Assembly (NCBI RefSeq): GCF_900156405.1
Contig: NZ_FTNN01000015.1
Span: 41,825 to 105,824, forward strand
DNA: 64,000 nt
Direction of reading: 5' to 3'
Origin: Shewanella morhuae
GTDB taxonomy: Bacteria > Pseudomonadota > Gammaproteobacteria > Enterobacterales > Shewanellaceae
Positions 1 to 11,120 of this stretch are shown piece by piece. The position numbers were made by a program, and so were the translations under genes. Every line of letters starts with the position of its first letter. The first letter of the stretch is position 1. The notes beneath the pieces were generated by a model, which saw only the letters and a list, made by a program, of their open reading frames with translations, was not told where the DNA came from and ran no database searches.

Positions 1-1
1 C

Positions 2-1042
2 AAACAGAGCCAAGAAATGCAGCTATCTTGGCTTAAAAAACTTAATTTATTACGTGAAGATTTAGGTTTGAGCATAAAACCCTATGTGCTTATTACCCTG
101 ATGAATGACGACATGCAAATTCAGCAGGTCACACTTGCTTTAGCACCAAAACAGTCGCAACTTATCGATGCTATCGCCAAAGAAGATGACAACCGTGAAC
201 CCAACTTGCTTGATCTCATTAATCAATTATCGACATTTAAACGCTCTGAGTTTAAAGAGATGTCTCATCGGTTAACAACGGTCAACACGACTACGGTTAA
301 ACTTACAATAAGCGATCTAAATGCTTTTGAATTAGATAGAAAACTGCAGCAAGAACTGTTCAAGGGGATGACGCACCCATTACTGATCATTGATTTACGT
401 GATGCAAAAGGTTTTAGTCCCAAACTACTCACCATGTTGTCGCGATACCAAGATACAGACTCAAATAATACTTTAGCGCAAGACGTGATGGGATTTGCAC
501 ATTACCGCCGCTCCCCCAAATTCAGAAATGATTACCTAAAACCGCTCCACTTTATGCCGCTTGATACGCTAGAGGACAGTGTCCCTGGGCTTAACTCCCT
601 CACCCACAATTTGCCAACGGTCAACGAAGATCAATTTAGCCCTTGGTATGTTCGCACTAAACCTATGGTGACGCCTGAAGGCCGCAATCGCTTAGCGCTA
701 CTCGTAGGATCCCATTGTCGCCAAGAATGTGAATGGATAGCCTATCGCACTAACTCTTGGTCAAGAGTTAATTTGATTGGCGAAAAAACCTCTGGTGACT
801 TTGCTCGTCATTATCATTTCAAATTGCCAAATAGTAGGCTCAACATAAGGTTAAGTAGCTCATTAACATACGATGCTCAAGGTAAGCTGTTGTCTGGTGT
901 GGGCACGCTACCCGATATTTTGTTGCCGCAAAATGACGATATCCAATGGCAAGGACTGGTGAGTTTAGTGCGTTCAGCCAAGCCCAAGCAGCACCAGTCA
1001 ACTCCACAATCAATAAAATTAGCTCAATCTAAGCTCAATTAG
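2..1042 (+). CDS. S41 peptidase-like protein, 5' end outside the window
   Basis: The reading frame is open to the left edge (no stop before the first ATG at 17), so this is probably the C-terminal part of a longer protein. Residues about 225-265 counted from that ATG resemble the core of the S41 (C-terminal processing protease) fold: a hydrophobic LALLVGS strand followed by LIGEKTSG, matching the usual LIGEKTFG. At the place where S41 enzymes carry the nucleophilic Ser (three residues before a conserved Glu) there is a Gln, and the usual Lys of FGKG is an Asp (SGDF). This suggests a non-catalytic member. That alignment was made by eye. A hairpin terminator follows directly. Substrate and role are unknown. 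Confidence 0.55.
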   Translation, partial: KQSQEMQLSWLKKLNLLREDLGLSIKPYVLITLMNDDMQIQQVTLALAPKQSQLIDAIAKEDDNREPNLLDLINQLSTFKRSEFKEMSHRLTTVNTTTVKLTISDLNAFELDRKLQQELFKGMTHPLLIIDLRDAKGFSPKLLTMLSRYQDTDSNNTLAQDVMGFAHYRRSPKFRNDYLKPLHFMPLDTLEDSVPGLNSLTHNLPTVNEDQFSPWYVRTKPMVTPEGRNRLALLVGSHCRQECEWIAYRTNSWSRVNLIGEKTSGDFARHYHFKLPNSRLNIRLSSSLTYDAQGKLLSGVGTLPDILLPQNDDIQWQGLVSLVRSAKPKQHQSTPQSIKLAQSKLN

Positions 1043-1043
1043 C

Positions 1044-1072
1044 AAAAAAAAGAGCCAGCAATTAGCTGGCTC
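1044..1072. terminator. Bidirectional terminator between convergent genes
   Basis: An 8-bp perfect stem (GAGCCAGC / GCTGGCTC) with a 5-nt loop is preceded by eight A residues. Read on the minus strand this is a stem followed by a U-tract, so it suits the minus-strand gene ending at 1129. It also lies just after the plus-strand stop at 1042. Confidence 0.8.
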
Positions 1073-1128
1073 GGTTTAACATTTATTCGCTAGTTCAGTA
1101 GCCACGCGCCAATAAATGGCATCTAGAA

Positions 1129-2865
1129 TTACTTTTTATCTGTCGCTTTAGAATTAGCGACAGAGCCTATGACCAAACCTTGCTGATTAACATCAAAGCT
1201 CATTTTCACTCGCATATTATAATCTTTAAGCATTTTCATTTCTTCAGGAACTGGCTCACCCGTCATTTCTAAAAACGTGAGCATGGGAGTAAACATCTTG
1301 CCATAGTCAGCAGATAAGCTATACATGCCATTGGTTGACAGTTTCTCAGTTGCAAGTTTATTTGCTAGTTGCAAACCTTTATCACCGCTATATACCACTA
1401 AATGCTGACCTTTAATCGCCAACATAGGTTTAATACCCAATGCCGGTGGTAGCATTAATATAGGAGATAAATCGGTAGCATCGCCATTATCGGCTAATTG
1501 CACATCTGCCAACATTGGCGCGAAGGGTTTTACCATATTGAATAACATAGCTGGATTGTCAGCACTCAGGCTAACTAAGGCATCTACACTTTCTAACTGG
1601 TAATCATCATCGTACGCAGCCAGTTTAAAGTCGAGCAGTGATACGCTCATACCCTTAACGCCATTAGCCATACCGGTAAACATGCCAAGCATGGCTGGGC
1701 TTTGTTGACTCAGTTCCGATTGCCATTGTGCCAACGGCGCACAAGTTAATTGTGGTTTTTGCAGATCATCCCAAATGGCAGTTAAGGCAGGTGCGACTTC
1801 ATTAACATCTAAACCGATACCCATCGAAAATATAGTGCTATTAATATCGGCCATATGTGCAGGAATAAACCCACGCATTTTTTGTAACGCCGTCAAAATA
1901 GGCTGATTTTTAGTTTCAATCACAAATGAAGCAGCCATATGACTTTCTTTTTCGGTCACAGAAAACTCAGTTACCCCTGCAACAGTGCGCGGCCAATTAG
2001 CGGCAATAGCCGTTAGTTCAGCACGGCATTCAGGTGTTCTAATTTCAGCTAATGGATCTTCACCGACGTTCTCATTGGCTAAAAGCTGAGTCAATTGCTG
2101 CGATAGTAGATTACTATCGGCAGATGTTAATGCCTTTACTATTTCCACATGATTGATAAAGCTAACGCTGTTATTTTTAAAACCATGGGTCTTAATAATA
2201 TCTTCTATTATCCCCGAAGCTGCTAATGACTGCGGCGCCTTCTTAATACCAAATGCCATTTCTAATAAATCAGGCTTGGTTAAAGAGGTGCTAAATGTCA
2301 TCGTTAAAATGCCATCTTTCTGGGCAAATAATAATTCAATTTTTTCAGCGGTATTGTCGTCCGATAACATATAGGCGCGGTAATCAACGTCACCGATTTT
2401 ACGCATTTCGTGGCTCACACCACTGTCTTTTTCGGCTTTGTCTAATACAGCCCAAAAAGCATCGACTTGATTAACATCAATTTTGAATACTGGCAAAGCG
2501 CCTAATGTATAAATATAAGGTTTAACTTCATCAGGAAAGCCAAAGGTTTTCAACAATAAAGCAGGATCTTTAATTCCATCCATATATTGCTGATAGATGC
2601 TGACAAAAAACTTGCCCATAGGGCTATCTAACTCATCTAGTTCAGCTAAAGCATTACTTGGGTATTGTTGATAATTTCCAGAAATAGACTGTAAATAGGC
2701 TTTTAACGGGAAGGGGGTTAACTGACCCGAAAATAGCGGCGTATCAGCAGGCACATAATCGAGCAAAGGGTTGGCAGAAACACTTGAACCAGCACCATTT
2801 TGCGTATACCAATAACCGCCCGCACCGGCCGCAATAATTACCGCAGCAATCACAATCTTTTTCAT
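1129..2865 (-). CDS. Membrane-anchored periplasmic protein of unknown function
   Basis: A 578-residue protein. The N-terminus (MKKIVIAAVIIAAGAGGYWY) is a single hydrophobic segment without a lipobox Cys, so it is either an uncleaved signal anchor or a signal peptide, with the rest in the periplasm. The body is soluble, with no other clear membrane segments. It begins with the phrase LLDYVPADTPLFSGQL, which is typical of DUF3352-like proteins, but I do not claim that family. The ATG is preceded by TGGAG about 8 nt upstream. It is a single gene ending at the bidirectional terminator at 1044-1072. No enzyme motif is visible and the function is unknown. Confidence 0.7.
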   Translation of the reverse strand: MKKIVIAAVIIAAGAGGYWYTQNGAGSSVSANPLLDYVPADTPLFSGQLTPFPLKAYLQSISGNYQQYPSNALAELDELDSPMGKFFVSIYQQYMDGIKDPALLLKTFGFPDEVKPYIYTLGALPVFKIDVNQVDAFWAVLDKAEKDSGVSHEMRKIGDVDYRAYMLSDDNTAEKIELLFAQKDGILTMTFSTSLTKPDLLEMAFGIKKAPQSLAASGIIEDIIKTHGFKNNSVSFINHVEIVKALTSADSNLLSQQLTQLLANENVGEDPLAEIRTPECRAELTAIAANWPRTVAGVTEFSVTEKESHMAASFVIETKNQPILTALQKMRGFIPAHMADINSTIFSMGIGLDVNEVAPALTAIWDDLQKPQLTCAPLAQWQSELSQQSPAMLGMFTGMANGVKGMSVSLLDFKLAAYDDDYQLESVDALVSLSADNPAMLFNMVKPFAPMLADVQLADNGDATDLSPILMLPPALGIKPMLAIKGQHLVVYSGDKGLQLANKLATEKLSTNGMYSLSADYGKMFTPMLTFLEMTGEPVPEEMKMLKDYNMRVKMSFDVNQQGLVIGSVANSKATDKK

Positions 2866-3246
2866 TTAACAAACTCCATTTGAGATCAATTCAATTTTAT
2901 ATAAAAATAATGCCTAACATAATGTTCTGGCAATTCAATATTTACCGTTCTTACCTATCCCTAATATGAACAGTGTAAAAGCAGAATTTTATTAGTTTTA
3001 CTGTAACAAGCCACACAGTAACACCACAGCCGAAAAGACTGAGGCAGTATTTTAAGGATTAATATAATAATTTACTATAATTTAACATTAAATAAATTTA
3101 GATACGCATGAGGTAAAGACTTAGTTAACTAATATTTATTGTTGATAACGTTAGCGGCAGACGTATTCAGTCTGCTCTCAATTCTGCCACTATTCGTTGA
3201 GGGATGATGACGAATAAGCACAAGCTAGCTTTCAAGGCCGTCATAA
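2866..3246. other. Intergenic region, 381 bp, no gene seen
   Basis: AT-rich spacer between the minus-strand gene starting at 2865 and the end of mtgA at 3247. It must hold the promoter of the former. No convincing ORF, terminator hairpin or known operator was recognised. Confidence 0.5.
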
Positions 3247-4032
3247 TTATTCGGCTTCATGAACTTTTTTTAGCGTAATGCTACCTAACTGATTCATTTG
3301 TTTGCGTATCCAAGCAGAACGCTGCTGCACGTAGGACGATGGCGGTGAAATTTTATAACGCCAAGGATTTGGTAAAATGGCGGCAAGTAATGAAGCTTCG
3401 TATTGAGTTAGTTTGGCCGCTGATTTGCCAAAATAATGCTTTGATGCCGCTTCAGCGCCGTATATTCCGGGGCCAAATTCGACAATATTTAAATATACCT
3501 CAAGAATACGTGATTTATCCCAAGTCAATTCCATCAATAGCGTAAACCAGGCTTCTAATCCTTTACGTAAAAAACTGCGGCTCGACCACATAAAGAGGTT
3601 TTTCGCTGCCTGCTGACTTAAAGTACTAGCCCCACGAACTTTGCCACCCTGCTGATTGTATTTCAGAGCCGAACTAATCGCTGCTAAATCAAATCCACTA
3701 TGCTCGGCAAAATGCTGATCTTCTGCGGCAATAACCGCTAACTGTAATTGAGAAGATATTTGCTCGATATCACGCCATTGGTGCCTGACTTCACCCATAG
3801 GTGCGGGCGGAGATAAGGCACGTTCAATGCGCCAAGTCCACATAGGGGGATCAACAAATCGCAGCAATGCCACTAATAGTATTGAGCCTAACAGTGCCCA
3901 AAGTAATCCTTTAAATAACCATAACAATAAACGCCGAAAGCTACGCTTTGGCCTTTTGGGAGTCATATTACTTTTTTTATTAATATTGGGACGCCGGACA
4001 TGATCTCGCATCGCATACATAGGAGCCGTCAT
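3247..4032 (-). CDS. mtgA: Monofunctional biosynthetic peptidoglycan transglycosylase
   Basis: Family GT51 glycosyltransferase, which polymerises lipid II into glycan strands at the inner membrane without a transpeptidase domain. Visible in order: a basic N-terminus (residues 23-33), one membrane segment (about 34-61), the catalytic Glu motif EDQHFAEHSGFD, the second motif GASTLSQQAAKNLF, and the downstream motifs ELTWDKSRILEVYLNIVEFG and YFGKSAAKLT. Total length is 261 aa. A start at the internal ATG at 3966 (MTPKRPKRS, 239 aa) would match the usual family length better. Neither start has a strong ribosome binding site, so the start is uncertain. Monocistronic in this window. Confidence 0.9.
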   Translation of the reverse strand: MTAPMYAMRDHVRRPNINKKSNMTPKRPKRSFRRLLLWLFKGLLWALLGSILLVALLRFVDPPMWTWRIERALSPPAPMGEVRHQWRDIEQISSQLQLAVIAAEDQHFAEHSGFDLAAISSALKYNQQGGKVRGASTLSQQAAKNLFMWSSRSFLRKGLEAWFTLLMELTWDKSRILEVYLNIVEFGPGIYGAEAASKHYFGKSAAKLTQYEASLLAAILPNPWRYKISPPSSYVQQRSAWIRKQMNQLGSITLKKVHEAE

Positions 4033-4790
4033 TTATATCATCTCATCCAAGCACTCTACCTTGGTTTTCATTTAGACATCTATCTAATGCAGAACAGTCT
4101 CTGCAGTCACTCACTCTAACAATATTCTCTAGCAGTAAACTTAGATCTACCGCTCACGCTACGAGAGTGTCAGATATACCTAAGGTATCTTATAACAAAA
4201 TCAAAGATAAACAGAGAATAAACCCTAATAGGAAAAATGATGAACGCGAGATGAACGCGAAGAGCGCAGCTTGAACTTGATGCAACCTCGGCAGCTTTAA
4301 CGACAGCTGACCGAGGTAATAATGACAGATTAACGAGGGCTAGCAAGTCAATCAAACGGCTTTTTACTCGCGTGTGCGAGTCAGGTTTTTGCACGATTTA
4401 CTGCCTTAAGTTTCGTTATAACGTTATATAGCCAACGTAGCCCATCAATAACGATGACAACAACTCAACCTTATAAAAGACACCAACTGATGCCAGTTAC
4501 ACAATAAAAAAGCTCAAAACCATCTACGGGAACTTCAAAATATAGCTCAGAATTAATCAACGTGTCACTTTTCAATGAAAATGTACAAAACTCACACAAA
4601 AATTGCAGTGATAAATATCAAAATCAATCTAACTCAGTTGTATGACATTTAGATTACAACAATACCAAAACACTTATACCAAACATCAAAAATGTCACTT
4701 TAATTTAAACTACCCGAATTCCTAGCGATGCAACTATAGCTAACCAGCCAGCATTAGCGATTTAAATTAAAGACTTAATTAACTCGATAC
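4033..4790. other. Intergenic region, 758 bp, no supported gene
   Basis: Lies between the start of mtgA and the end of cysH. A 74-codon minus-strand frame (4170-4394) has no ribosome binding site and no recognisable domain. I see no tRNA, operator or strong terminator. It should contain the mtgA promoter and the 3' end of the cys transcript. Confidence 0.45.
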
Positions 4791-5576
4791 TTAAATATCG
4801 TAATGTAAGCCACACTCGCGTTTTAGCCCATTAAAGCGAGTTTCTTCTTCACTCATACCTAATTCTAATGGCTTACTGGAATGGGTGTCGCCAACAGAAA
4901 CATAACCTTGATCCCAAAGTGGATGATATGGCAAATTAAATTGCGTCAAATATAGATGCACATCTTTATTGGTCCACTCAATAATCGGCAGTAATTTAAA
5001 CCGCGAACCATGAATCGCCAATATAGGTAAGGTTTCACGGCTGCTGGCTTGGCTGCGGCGCAGCCCAGCAAACCAAGTGCCAACTTCCAGCTCAGTTAAG
5101 GCACGCTGCATAGGCTCCACTTTATTTAAACGGTTGTACTGCTCTAACCCATTTAAACCTTGTTCCCACAACTGACCAAAACGTGCCTCTTGCCATGCCG
5201 ATGTCATTGCTGCTTGATACACTTTTAAATTTAACGATAACCGCTGCGTCAGTTCATCAATAAACTGATAGGTTTCAGGGAACAAATATCCGGTGTCGGT
5301 CAAAATAACCGGAATATTTGCCCGTGCTTGGCTCACCATATGCAGCATTACCGCTGCTTGGATCCCAAAACTTGACGACAGTGCGTGGTTACCGGGCAAA
5401 TAAGTTAACCCCCATAACACTCGCTCTTGCGCGCGCAGCCCTGCTAAAAACTGATTAATGCGCTCAAGCTCTATCGTTTGTTCGGCTTTAGGTGCGCTCA
5501 ATAGCGACTGTAGCTCTACAGAGCTGATGATTGTCGGCACTTTAGTTTCATTATTGTTCAGATAAAGCTCAGCCAT
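4791..5576 (-). CDS. cysH: Phosphoadenylyl-sulfate (PAPS) reductase
   Basis: Reduces PAPS to sulfite with thioredoxin in assimilatory sulfate reduction, in the cytoplasm. The conserved C-terminal ECGLH motif carrying the catalytic Cys is at the very end (ECGLHYDI). The PP-loop-like region and the substrate loop ([14 protein letters not shown]) are clear. A longer frame begins at a TTG at 5597, but the ATG at 5576 has TAAGGA about 9 nt upstream, gives 261 aa, and overlaps the cysI stop by 8 nt (ATGGCTGA), so it is preferred and implies translational coupling. Last gene of cysJIH. There is no pair of extra Cys typical of [4Fe-4S] APS reductases, so PAPS is the likely substrate. Confidence 0.93.
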   Translation of the reverse strand: MAELYLNNNETKVPTIISSVELQSLLSAPKAEQTIELERINQFLAGLRAQERVLWGLTYLPGNHALSSSFGIQAAVMLHMVSQARANIPVILTDTGYLFPETYQFIDELTQRLSLNLKVYQAAMTSAWQEARFGQLWEQGLNGLEQYNRLNKVEPMQRALTELEVGTWFAGLRRSQASSRETLPILAIHGSRFKLLPIIEWTNKDVHLYLTQFNLPYHPLWDQGYVSVGDTHSSKPLELGMSEEETRFNGLKRECGLHYDI

Positions 5577-7266
5577 GAAAATCCTTAGCGGCGTCAATAA
5601 CCGCCTTTACTACGCCGATGCGAACAGTAAAGTTGCCAAAAGTTTCGCCAGCATTACGCTCTGTCGCGTAGCGGCCAAACAAGGTATCTAACTCTGCCAG
5701 AATTTCAGCTTCTTGGATATTTTCCCGGTGCATTTTATTCAAACGTGTGCCTTCAAAACTTGCACCTAAATACAAGTTATAACGACCTGGCGCTTTACCT
5801 ACTAAACCAATTTCGGCAGCAAATGGGCGTGCACAGCCATTAGGGCAACCCGTCATCCGCACCACGATTGCCTGTTCACTGATACCATGTTTTGCCTGTA
5901 ATGCATCGATATGGTCGATAAACTCGGGGAAATAACGCTCCGCTTCCGCCATAGCTAACGGGCACGTTGGTAGCGCCACACAAGCTATTGAATGACCACG
6001 AGTTTGAGTAATCACTTGCCCCAACAGACCATGTTTACGGGCTAAGCCTTCAATGGTGGCTTTATCTTCTGCCGCCACACCTGCGATGATCATGTTTTGA
6101 TTCGAGGTCATGCGGAAATCGCCTTGGTGAATTTTAGCGATTTCGCGCAATCCGGTTTGCAGCGTTTTACCGGGATAATCCTTTACCCGACCACTTTCAA
6201 TGTACAAGGTTAAATGCCATTTACCATCAACGCCTTCAACCCAGCCATAACGATCACCGCGATCGCCGATTACCACGTCACGCTTAGGCTCAAATTTTAC
6301 CCCAGCACGCGCCTCGACTTCGGCTTTAAACTTCTCATAACCATGGTCAACAATTGTGTATTTAAGGCGTGAACGTTTGCGGTTTGAGCGATTACCCCAA
6401 TCACGCTGTACTGTCATCACCGCTTCGGCAAACTTCATTACATCTGCGGCTTTAATAAAGCCCAAATCGTCACCCAAACGTGGGAAAGTTTCCACTTCGC
6501 CGTGGGTTGAGCCCATGCCACCGCCAGCCGTTAAATTAAAGCCAACCAACTCACCTTTTTCAGCAATGGCGATAAACCCTAAATCGTTGGTGTAAACGTC
6601 AACATCATTATCTGGCGGTACAGCCACGGCCATTTTAAACTTACGCGGCAGATAAGTTTTGCCATACACAGGTTCAACAGTTTCATCTTCGGTCGAGAGT
6701 AATTTTTCTTTATCTAACCAAATTTCAGCATAGGCGCGGGTGTGGGGTAACAAGTGATCAGACAATTGCTTTGCCACCGCATAAGCCTGTTGATGCAATC
6801 TAGATTCAACCGGATTAGGGTTACACATCACGTTACGGTTTACATCACCACAAGCGGCGATTGAATCCAGCGCTTCACGATCTAATCCTTGGATTAACGG
6901 TTTAAGATTGCGCTTTGGAATACCGTGGTATTGAAAGGTTTGACGAGTGGTCAAACGTATACTGTTTGAACTGGTTAACGTAGAAGCGATTTCATCCACT
7001 CCCAACCATTGCTGTGGTGTACACACGCCACCAGGCACCCGAGCACGCAACATGAAGCTGTATAAAGGCTCAAGTTTTTGCTCTTTACGTTCATTACGTA
7101 AATCGCGATCGTCCTGCTGATAAAAACCATGAAATTTGATCAACTGCTGATCACTATCGCTGAAGCTACCCGTGACGGAAGAATCTAAGCCTTCTGTAAT
7201 CGTACCGCGCAGATAATTACTGTCAGTTTTTAAGTATTCGTTTAACGCTAACTTTTGCTCACTCAT
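5569..7266 (-). CDS. cysI: Sulfite reductase (NADPH) hemoprotein beta subunit
   Basis: Catalyses six-electron reduction of sulfite to sulfide using siroheme coupled to a [4Fe-4S] cluster, with electrons delivered by CysJ. The 565-aa protein shows the two cluster/siroheme Cys motifs: [11 protein letters not shown] (first Cys pair region) and [10 protein letters not shown] (second). Both nitrite/sulfite reductase ferredoxin-like repeats (about residues 70-135 and 350-410) are present. The ATG has AGAGG upstream. It sits 100 bp downstream of cysJ and overlaps cysH by 8 nt in one transcript. Confidence 0.96.
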   Translation of the reverse strand: MSEQKLALNEYLKTDSNYLRGTITEGLDSSVTGSFSDSDQQLIKFHGFYQQDDRDLRNERKEQKLEPLYSFMLRARVPGGVCTPQQWLGVDEIASTLTSSNSIRLTTRQTFQYHGIPKRNLKPLIQGLDREALDSIAACGDVNRNVMCNPNPVESRLHQQAYAVAKQLSDHLLPHTRAYAEIWLDKEKLLSTEDETVEPVYGKTYLPRKFKMAVAVPPDNDVDVYTNDLGFIAIAEKGELVGFNLTAGGGMGSTHGEVETFPRLGDDLGFIKAADVMKFAEAVMTVQRDWGNRSNRKRSRLKYTIVDHGYEKFKAEVEARAGVKFEPKRDVVIGDRGDRYGWVEGVDGKWHLTLYIESGRVKDYPGKTLQTGLREIAKIHQGDFRMTSNQNMIIAGVAAEDKATIEGLARKHGLLGQVITQTRGHSIACVALPTCPLAMAEAERYFPEFIDHIDALQAKHGISEQAIVVRMTGCPNGCARPFAAEIGLVGKAPGRYNLYLGASFEGTRLNKMHRENIQEAEILAELDTLFGRYATERNAGETFGNFTVRIGVVKAVIDAAKDFHG

Positions 7267-7366
7267 GGCAACTGCCTCTTAAATTCGGTTCACTAGCTGC
7301 ACATCGTGATGGTGTTTGCAGCTTTGGCTATTCTTATGCGTTTTTTATGTGCGTTCTAGGCTGCAA

Positions 7367-9166
7367 TTAATACACGTCTTTTTGGTAGCGTTTGTCGCTG
7401 CGTAGTGTGTCAAAGTAGGCTTCTGCGGCCCCTATATCTAATCCACCCACTTCAATTGCGACTTCAATTAAGGCTTGATGAACATCTTTTGCCATCCGCT
7501 CAGCATCACCACAAATGTACAGATGTGCTCCATTTTCAAGCCATTGCCACAGCGTTTTTGCCTGCTCTTTAATGCGGTGTTGTACATATATTTTATGGGC
7601 TTGGTCACGTGAAAACGCCACGTCAATACGACTTAAATCGCCATTTTTAAGATACTGTTGCCACTCAGTTTGATACAAAAAATCTTGCTCAAAATGGGGA
7701 TTACCGAAGAATAACCAGCTATCAGCTTGAACACCTTGGGCAACACGTTCTTGCATAAAAGCACGAAATGGCGCTACACCCGTACCAGGGCCCACCATGA
7801 TCACGGGCGTTGCTGGATTTTCGGGTAAACGGAAATGCTTATTCGGCTCAACATAAACCTTAACTTGTGTGCCTTCAGCAGCAGAGGCTAAGAAATGTGA
7901 TGCGCCGCCAAAACGCGCCGCGCCATGGCGCTCATCTTCCACTAAGGCAACGGTTAAATGCACTTCGGTTTCGACTTCACTTTGACTTGAAGCGATAGAG
8001 TAAAGGCGTGGAGTTAATGGACGCAGTAACTCAATTAGCTTTATTGCGCTTAACGTATTTGCGCCATTGACTAATGGGTATTGGGCGACTAAATCAGCAA
8101 ATTGATGTTTGAGAATAAAATGGCGCACTTGCTCTTTATCCTCACTCAAGGCTAATAGTTCAACATTGCCACTGAGATCAGCCCAAGCTTTGACTAATCC
8201 AGGATATAACTGAGTCAGCTCTTTGTTATTGAGCAAAGCTTGCTTGAGGGTCAAGGATTGCGATCCAAGCGTAACTATCTCGTCAGCCGCAAGTGACAAC
8301 GCCGCTAAAACCTCATCCACTAATACTTCGTTATTGCTAAACCATACCCCTAAAGCATCACCCACTTGGTAGGTTAAGCCCGATTCACCAAGATCTATTT
8401 CAACATGGCGTACATCGCGATCTGAACCATTACCCGTAATTTTTTGACTAACGAGTACTTCAGCAAGATATGGATTTTGTTTTGTAAACTCATTTACTTG
8501 CGTTGTCTTAACAGCACCAATTGATACCACATTGGCCGAAGATACCTGAATTAACGGTTTTACACTGTTCAAAACCTCGGCATGCCATTGGCTTGCAGCG
8601 GTTTCATAATCTACGTCACATTCAATCAAGGGCAATAATGACTTAGCACCAAGAGCCGCGAGGCGAGCATCAAAGTCTTTACCAGTTTGGCAGAAAAACT
8701 CATAGCTAGAATCCCCGAGCGCAAGCACTGAGTAATGCAGATTGTCTAACTTAGGCGCACGTTTGGAAGCTAAAAATTTATGTAATTCGATTGCATCATC
8801 TGGAGCCTCACCTTCACCGTGGGTACTTACCACCAGCAAGAGCACAGTTTCTTGTTTCAGTTGGCGTACATTATATTCGCCCATCGAAGCAAGATTAACC
8901 GCATACCCCTGAGCTTGCGCCTTATCGGCAAGGGCTTTAGCAACACCATGGCCATTACCCGTTTGACTACCATAAAGAATAGTTAGCATCTGAGCCGCTT
9001 GAGTATCAACAGCGGGAGTCAATTGTCCGGCGTTAGCCGTCGCGGCAAGATAGCCACTAACCCAAGCCAGTTGTACCGCATTTAACTCTGCAGTGAGCTG
9101 TTTTAGCTTTTCGATTTGTCCTTGAGACAAAGGCGAAGCCAGCGATGAAAGTTCCTTTAACAACAT
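7367..9166 (-). CDS. cysJ: Sulfite reductase (NADPH) flavoprotein alpha subunit
   Basis: Passes electrons from NADPH through FAD and FMN to CysI. Domains in order: an N-terminal flavodoxin domain with the FMN phosphate loop (YGSQTGNG), a connecting region, an FAD domain (RLYSIASSQ, then GGASHFLA), and a C-terminal NADPH domain (VGPGTGVAPFRAFMQER, ending in the FDTLRSDKRYQKDVY type tail). A longer frame runs to a TTG at 9274, but the ATG at 9166 has AGGG 8 nt upstream and gives exactly 599 aa, the length of the E. coli protein. First gene of cysJIH. CysB control is expected from known biology but no site was identified here. Confidence 0.95.
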   Translation of the reverse strand: MLLKELSSLASPLSQGQIEKLKQLTAELNAVQLAWVSGYLAATANAGQLTPAVDTQAAQMLTILYGSQTGNGHGVAKALADKAQAQGYAVNLASMGEYNVRQLKQETVLLLVVSTHGEGEAPDDAIELHKFLASKRAPKLDNLHYSVLALGDSSYEFFCQTGKDFDARLAALGAKSLLPLIECDVDYETAASQWHAEVLNSVKPLIQVSSANVVSIGAVKTTQVNEFTKQNPYLAEVLVSQKITGNGSDRDVRHVEIDLGESGLTYQVGDALGVWFSNNEVLVDEVLAALSLAADEIVTLGSQSLTLKQALLNNKELTQLYPGLVKAWADLSGNVELLALSEDKEQVRHFILKHQFADLVAQYPLVNGANTLSAIKLIELLRPLTPRLYSIASSQSEVETEVHLTVALVEDERHGAARFGGASHFLASAAEGTQVKVYVEPNKHFRLPENPATPVIMVGPGTGVAPFRAFMQERVAQGVQADSWLFFGNPHFEQDFLYQTEWQQYLKNGDLSRIDVAFSRDQAHKIYVQHRIKEQAKTLWQWLENGAHLYICGDAERMAKDVHQALIEVAIEVGGLDIGAAEAYFDTLRSDKRYQKDVY

Positions 9167-9581
9167 GAGATAGCCCTGTGACAATGTGATATCCACTAGC
9201 TTATCTTGCTTTAACAAAACCAAAAAAGAATAAAATAAGATTTTTAATTCCTTTTTGGAATATACAAAGTGCAAAAATTAAGCTACAAAAGTGTGCACTG
9301 GTTAAAAGTTTTTGATCCGACCAGTGCTGAAACGACATGCTTATGCAATATGCACTTGTGCCAAATTAAAGTCTTGCCACAATGGTAACGAGCCTGTCGT
9401 ACTGTCACCTCTGTTGTTCAAAGAAAAGTGTGTTTCTAAAACGCACGTTTCATACTTGATATTGAGTGTGATAACTTGCCGCAATAAAATAAATGAGTGG
9501 ACACTAATAACGACCTTTGTAGCTCAAGCGTAATAAACAGTACTCAGGCGGAACGATTATATAAATCATCAGGGAGTAATC
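9167..9581. promoter_or_regulatory. Divergent control region between cysJIH and pntAB
   Basis: About 415 bp separate the two divergent ATG codons. The promoters of both operons must lie here. A 73-codon frame (9312-9533) inside it shows no domain or ribosome binding site. I could not pick out a CysB site, whose consensus is too loose to call by eye. Confidence 0.4.
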
Positions 9582-11108
9582 ATGCAGATTGGAATACCGA
9601 GAGAAAGTCTCGCCGGTGAAACTCGGGTCGCCGCGACGCCAGCCACCGTTGAGCAGCTAAAAAAACTCGGCTTTGAAGTGATGGTTGAATCGAATGCCGG
9701 TCAACTGTCTAGCTTTGACGATGCAGCCTTTACCGCTGCAGGAGCAAATATCACGACGGATGTCTGGCAAGCCGACCTCATTTTTAAGGTCAATGCGCCA
9801 AACGATGCTGAAATCGAGCAAATCAAAGACGGGGCAACTGTCGTCAGCTTTATTTGGCCAGCACAAAACCCTGAGCTAGTTGAAAAATTGTCTAAACGCA
9901 ATATCAACGTGATGGCGATGGATATGGTGCCACGCATCTCCCGCGCTCAGTCACTCGATGCTCTTTCCTCTATGGCTAACATTGGCGGTTATCGCGCCGT
10001 GGTTGAAGCGGCACATCAATTTGGTCGTTTCTTTACCGGACAAATTACCGCTGCAGGTAAGGTCCCTCCCGCTAAAGTATTAGTGATTGGTGCTGGGGTT
10101 GCAGGTCTTGCCGCTATTGGCACCGCGGGCTCACTTGGCGCCATAGTACGCGCCTTTGATACCCGTTTAGAAGTTGCTGAACAAATCGAATCTATGGGCG
10201 GCCAGTTCCTTAAGCTGGACTTTGGTAACGAAGACGGTGGCTCATCCGATGGTTATGCTAAAACCATGTCGGATGAATTTATCGCCGCTGAAATGGCGCT
10301 GTTTGCTGAACAAGCCAAAGAAGTCGATATCATCATCACTACCGCGCTAATTCCGGGTCGTCCTGCGCCTAAGCTCATCACTAAAGCTATGGTTGATACC
10401 ATGAAGAGCGGCTCTGTGATCGTTGATTTAGCAGCCGCGACTGGCGGTAACTGTGAATACACTCAATCAGGCGAGTTATTTGTCACTCCTAATGGCGTAA
10501 AAGTGATTGGTTATACCGATCTACCGGGCCGTTTACCCGCGCAATCGTCACAACTTTACGGTACTAACTTAGTCAATTTGATGAAGTTAATGTGTAAAGA
10601 GAAAGACGGTAATGCCCACATCAATTTTGATGATGTAGTCATGCGTAATATGACAGTGATTAAAGAAGGTGAAGTGACTTTCCCGCCACCACCGATTTCG
10701 GTTTCAGCAGCCCCAGTAAAACCGGCTGTGAAAATCGAGCCTAAAAACACCACGCCCAAAGCGCCATCAAAACTGAAATACGTGCTCGCCGCTTTAGGTA
10801 TTGCAGGATTTGCTGCTGTGGCATCAGTTGCACCGGCAGAGTTCTTGTCACACTTCACGGTATTTATACTGTCTTGCGTGGTTGGCTATTACGTCGTTTG
10901 GAACGTTTCACATTCGCTGCACACACCTTTGATGTCGGTAACGAACGCGATCTCAGGCATTATCGTGGTCGGCGCTCTGCTACAAATTGGTCAGGGTTCA
11001 ACGTTGGTTACTGTACTGGCATTTATCGCCGTGCTGATCGCCAGTATTAACATCTTTGGCGGTTTTACCGTCACTCAGCGCATGCTGAAGATGTTCCGTA
11101 AAGATTAA
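9582..11108 (+). CDS. pntA: NAD(P) transhydrogenase subunit alpha
   Basis: Inner-membrane proton-translocating transhydrogenase that transfers hydride between NADH and NADP+. This subunit carries the soluble NAD(H) domain I: an alanine-dehydrogenase/PNT N-terminal part (residues 1-140), then a Rossmann part with [11 protein letters not shown] (170-180). After a Pro/Lys-rich linker (about 360-395) there are four membrane helices (about 396-505). The length of 508 aa is typical. A good ribosome binding site (GGGAGT) lies 7 nt before the ATG. pntB begins 12 nt after the stop, so the two form an operon. Confidence 0.97.
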   Translation: MQIGIPRESLAGETRVAATPATVEQLKKLGFEVMVESNAGQLSSFDDAAFTAAGANITTDVWQADLIFKVNAPNDAEIEQIKDGATVVSFIWPAQNPELVEKLSKRNINVMAMDMVPRISRAQSLDALSSMANIGGYRAVVEAAHQFGRFFTGQITAAGKVPPAKVLVIGAGVAGLAAIGTAGSLGAIVRAFDTRLEVAEQIESMGGQFLKLDFGNEDGGSSDGYAKTMSDEFIAAEMALFAEQAKEVDIIITTALIPGRPAPKLITKAMVDTMKSGSVIVDLAAATGGNCEYTQSGELFVTPNGVKVIGYTDLPGRLPAQSSQLYGTNLVNLMKLMCKEKDGNAHINFDDVVMRNMTVIKEGEVTFPPPPISVSAAPVKPAVKIEPKNTTPKAPSKLKYVLAALGIAGFAAVASVAPAEFLSHFTVFILSCVVGYYVVWNVSHSLHTPLMSVTNAISGIIVVGALLQIGQGSTLVTVLAFIAVLIASINIFGGFTVTQRMLKMFRKD

Positions 11109-11120
11109 AGGGGGTTTAAC

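Noticed and set aside
4170..4394. A 74-codon minus-strand frame between mtgA and cysH
   Set aside because: No ribosome binding site, no domain, and no consistent codon pattern.
9312..9533. A 73-codon frame in the cysJ-pntA spacer
   Set aside because: It fills the promoter region of two divergent operons and has no translation signals or known domain.
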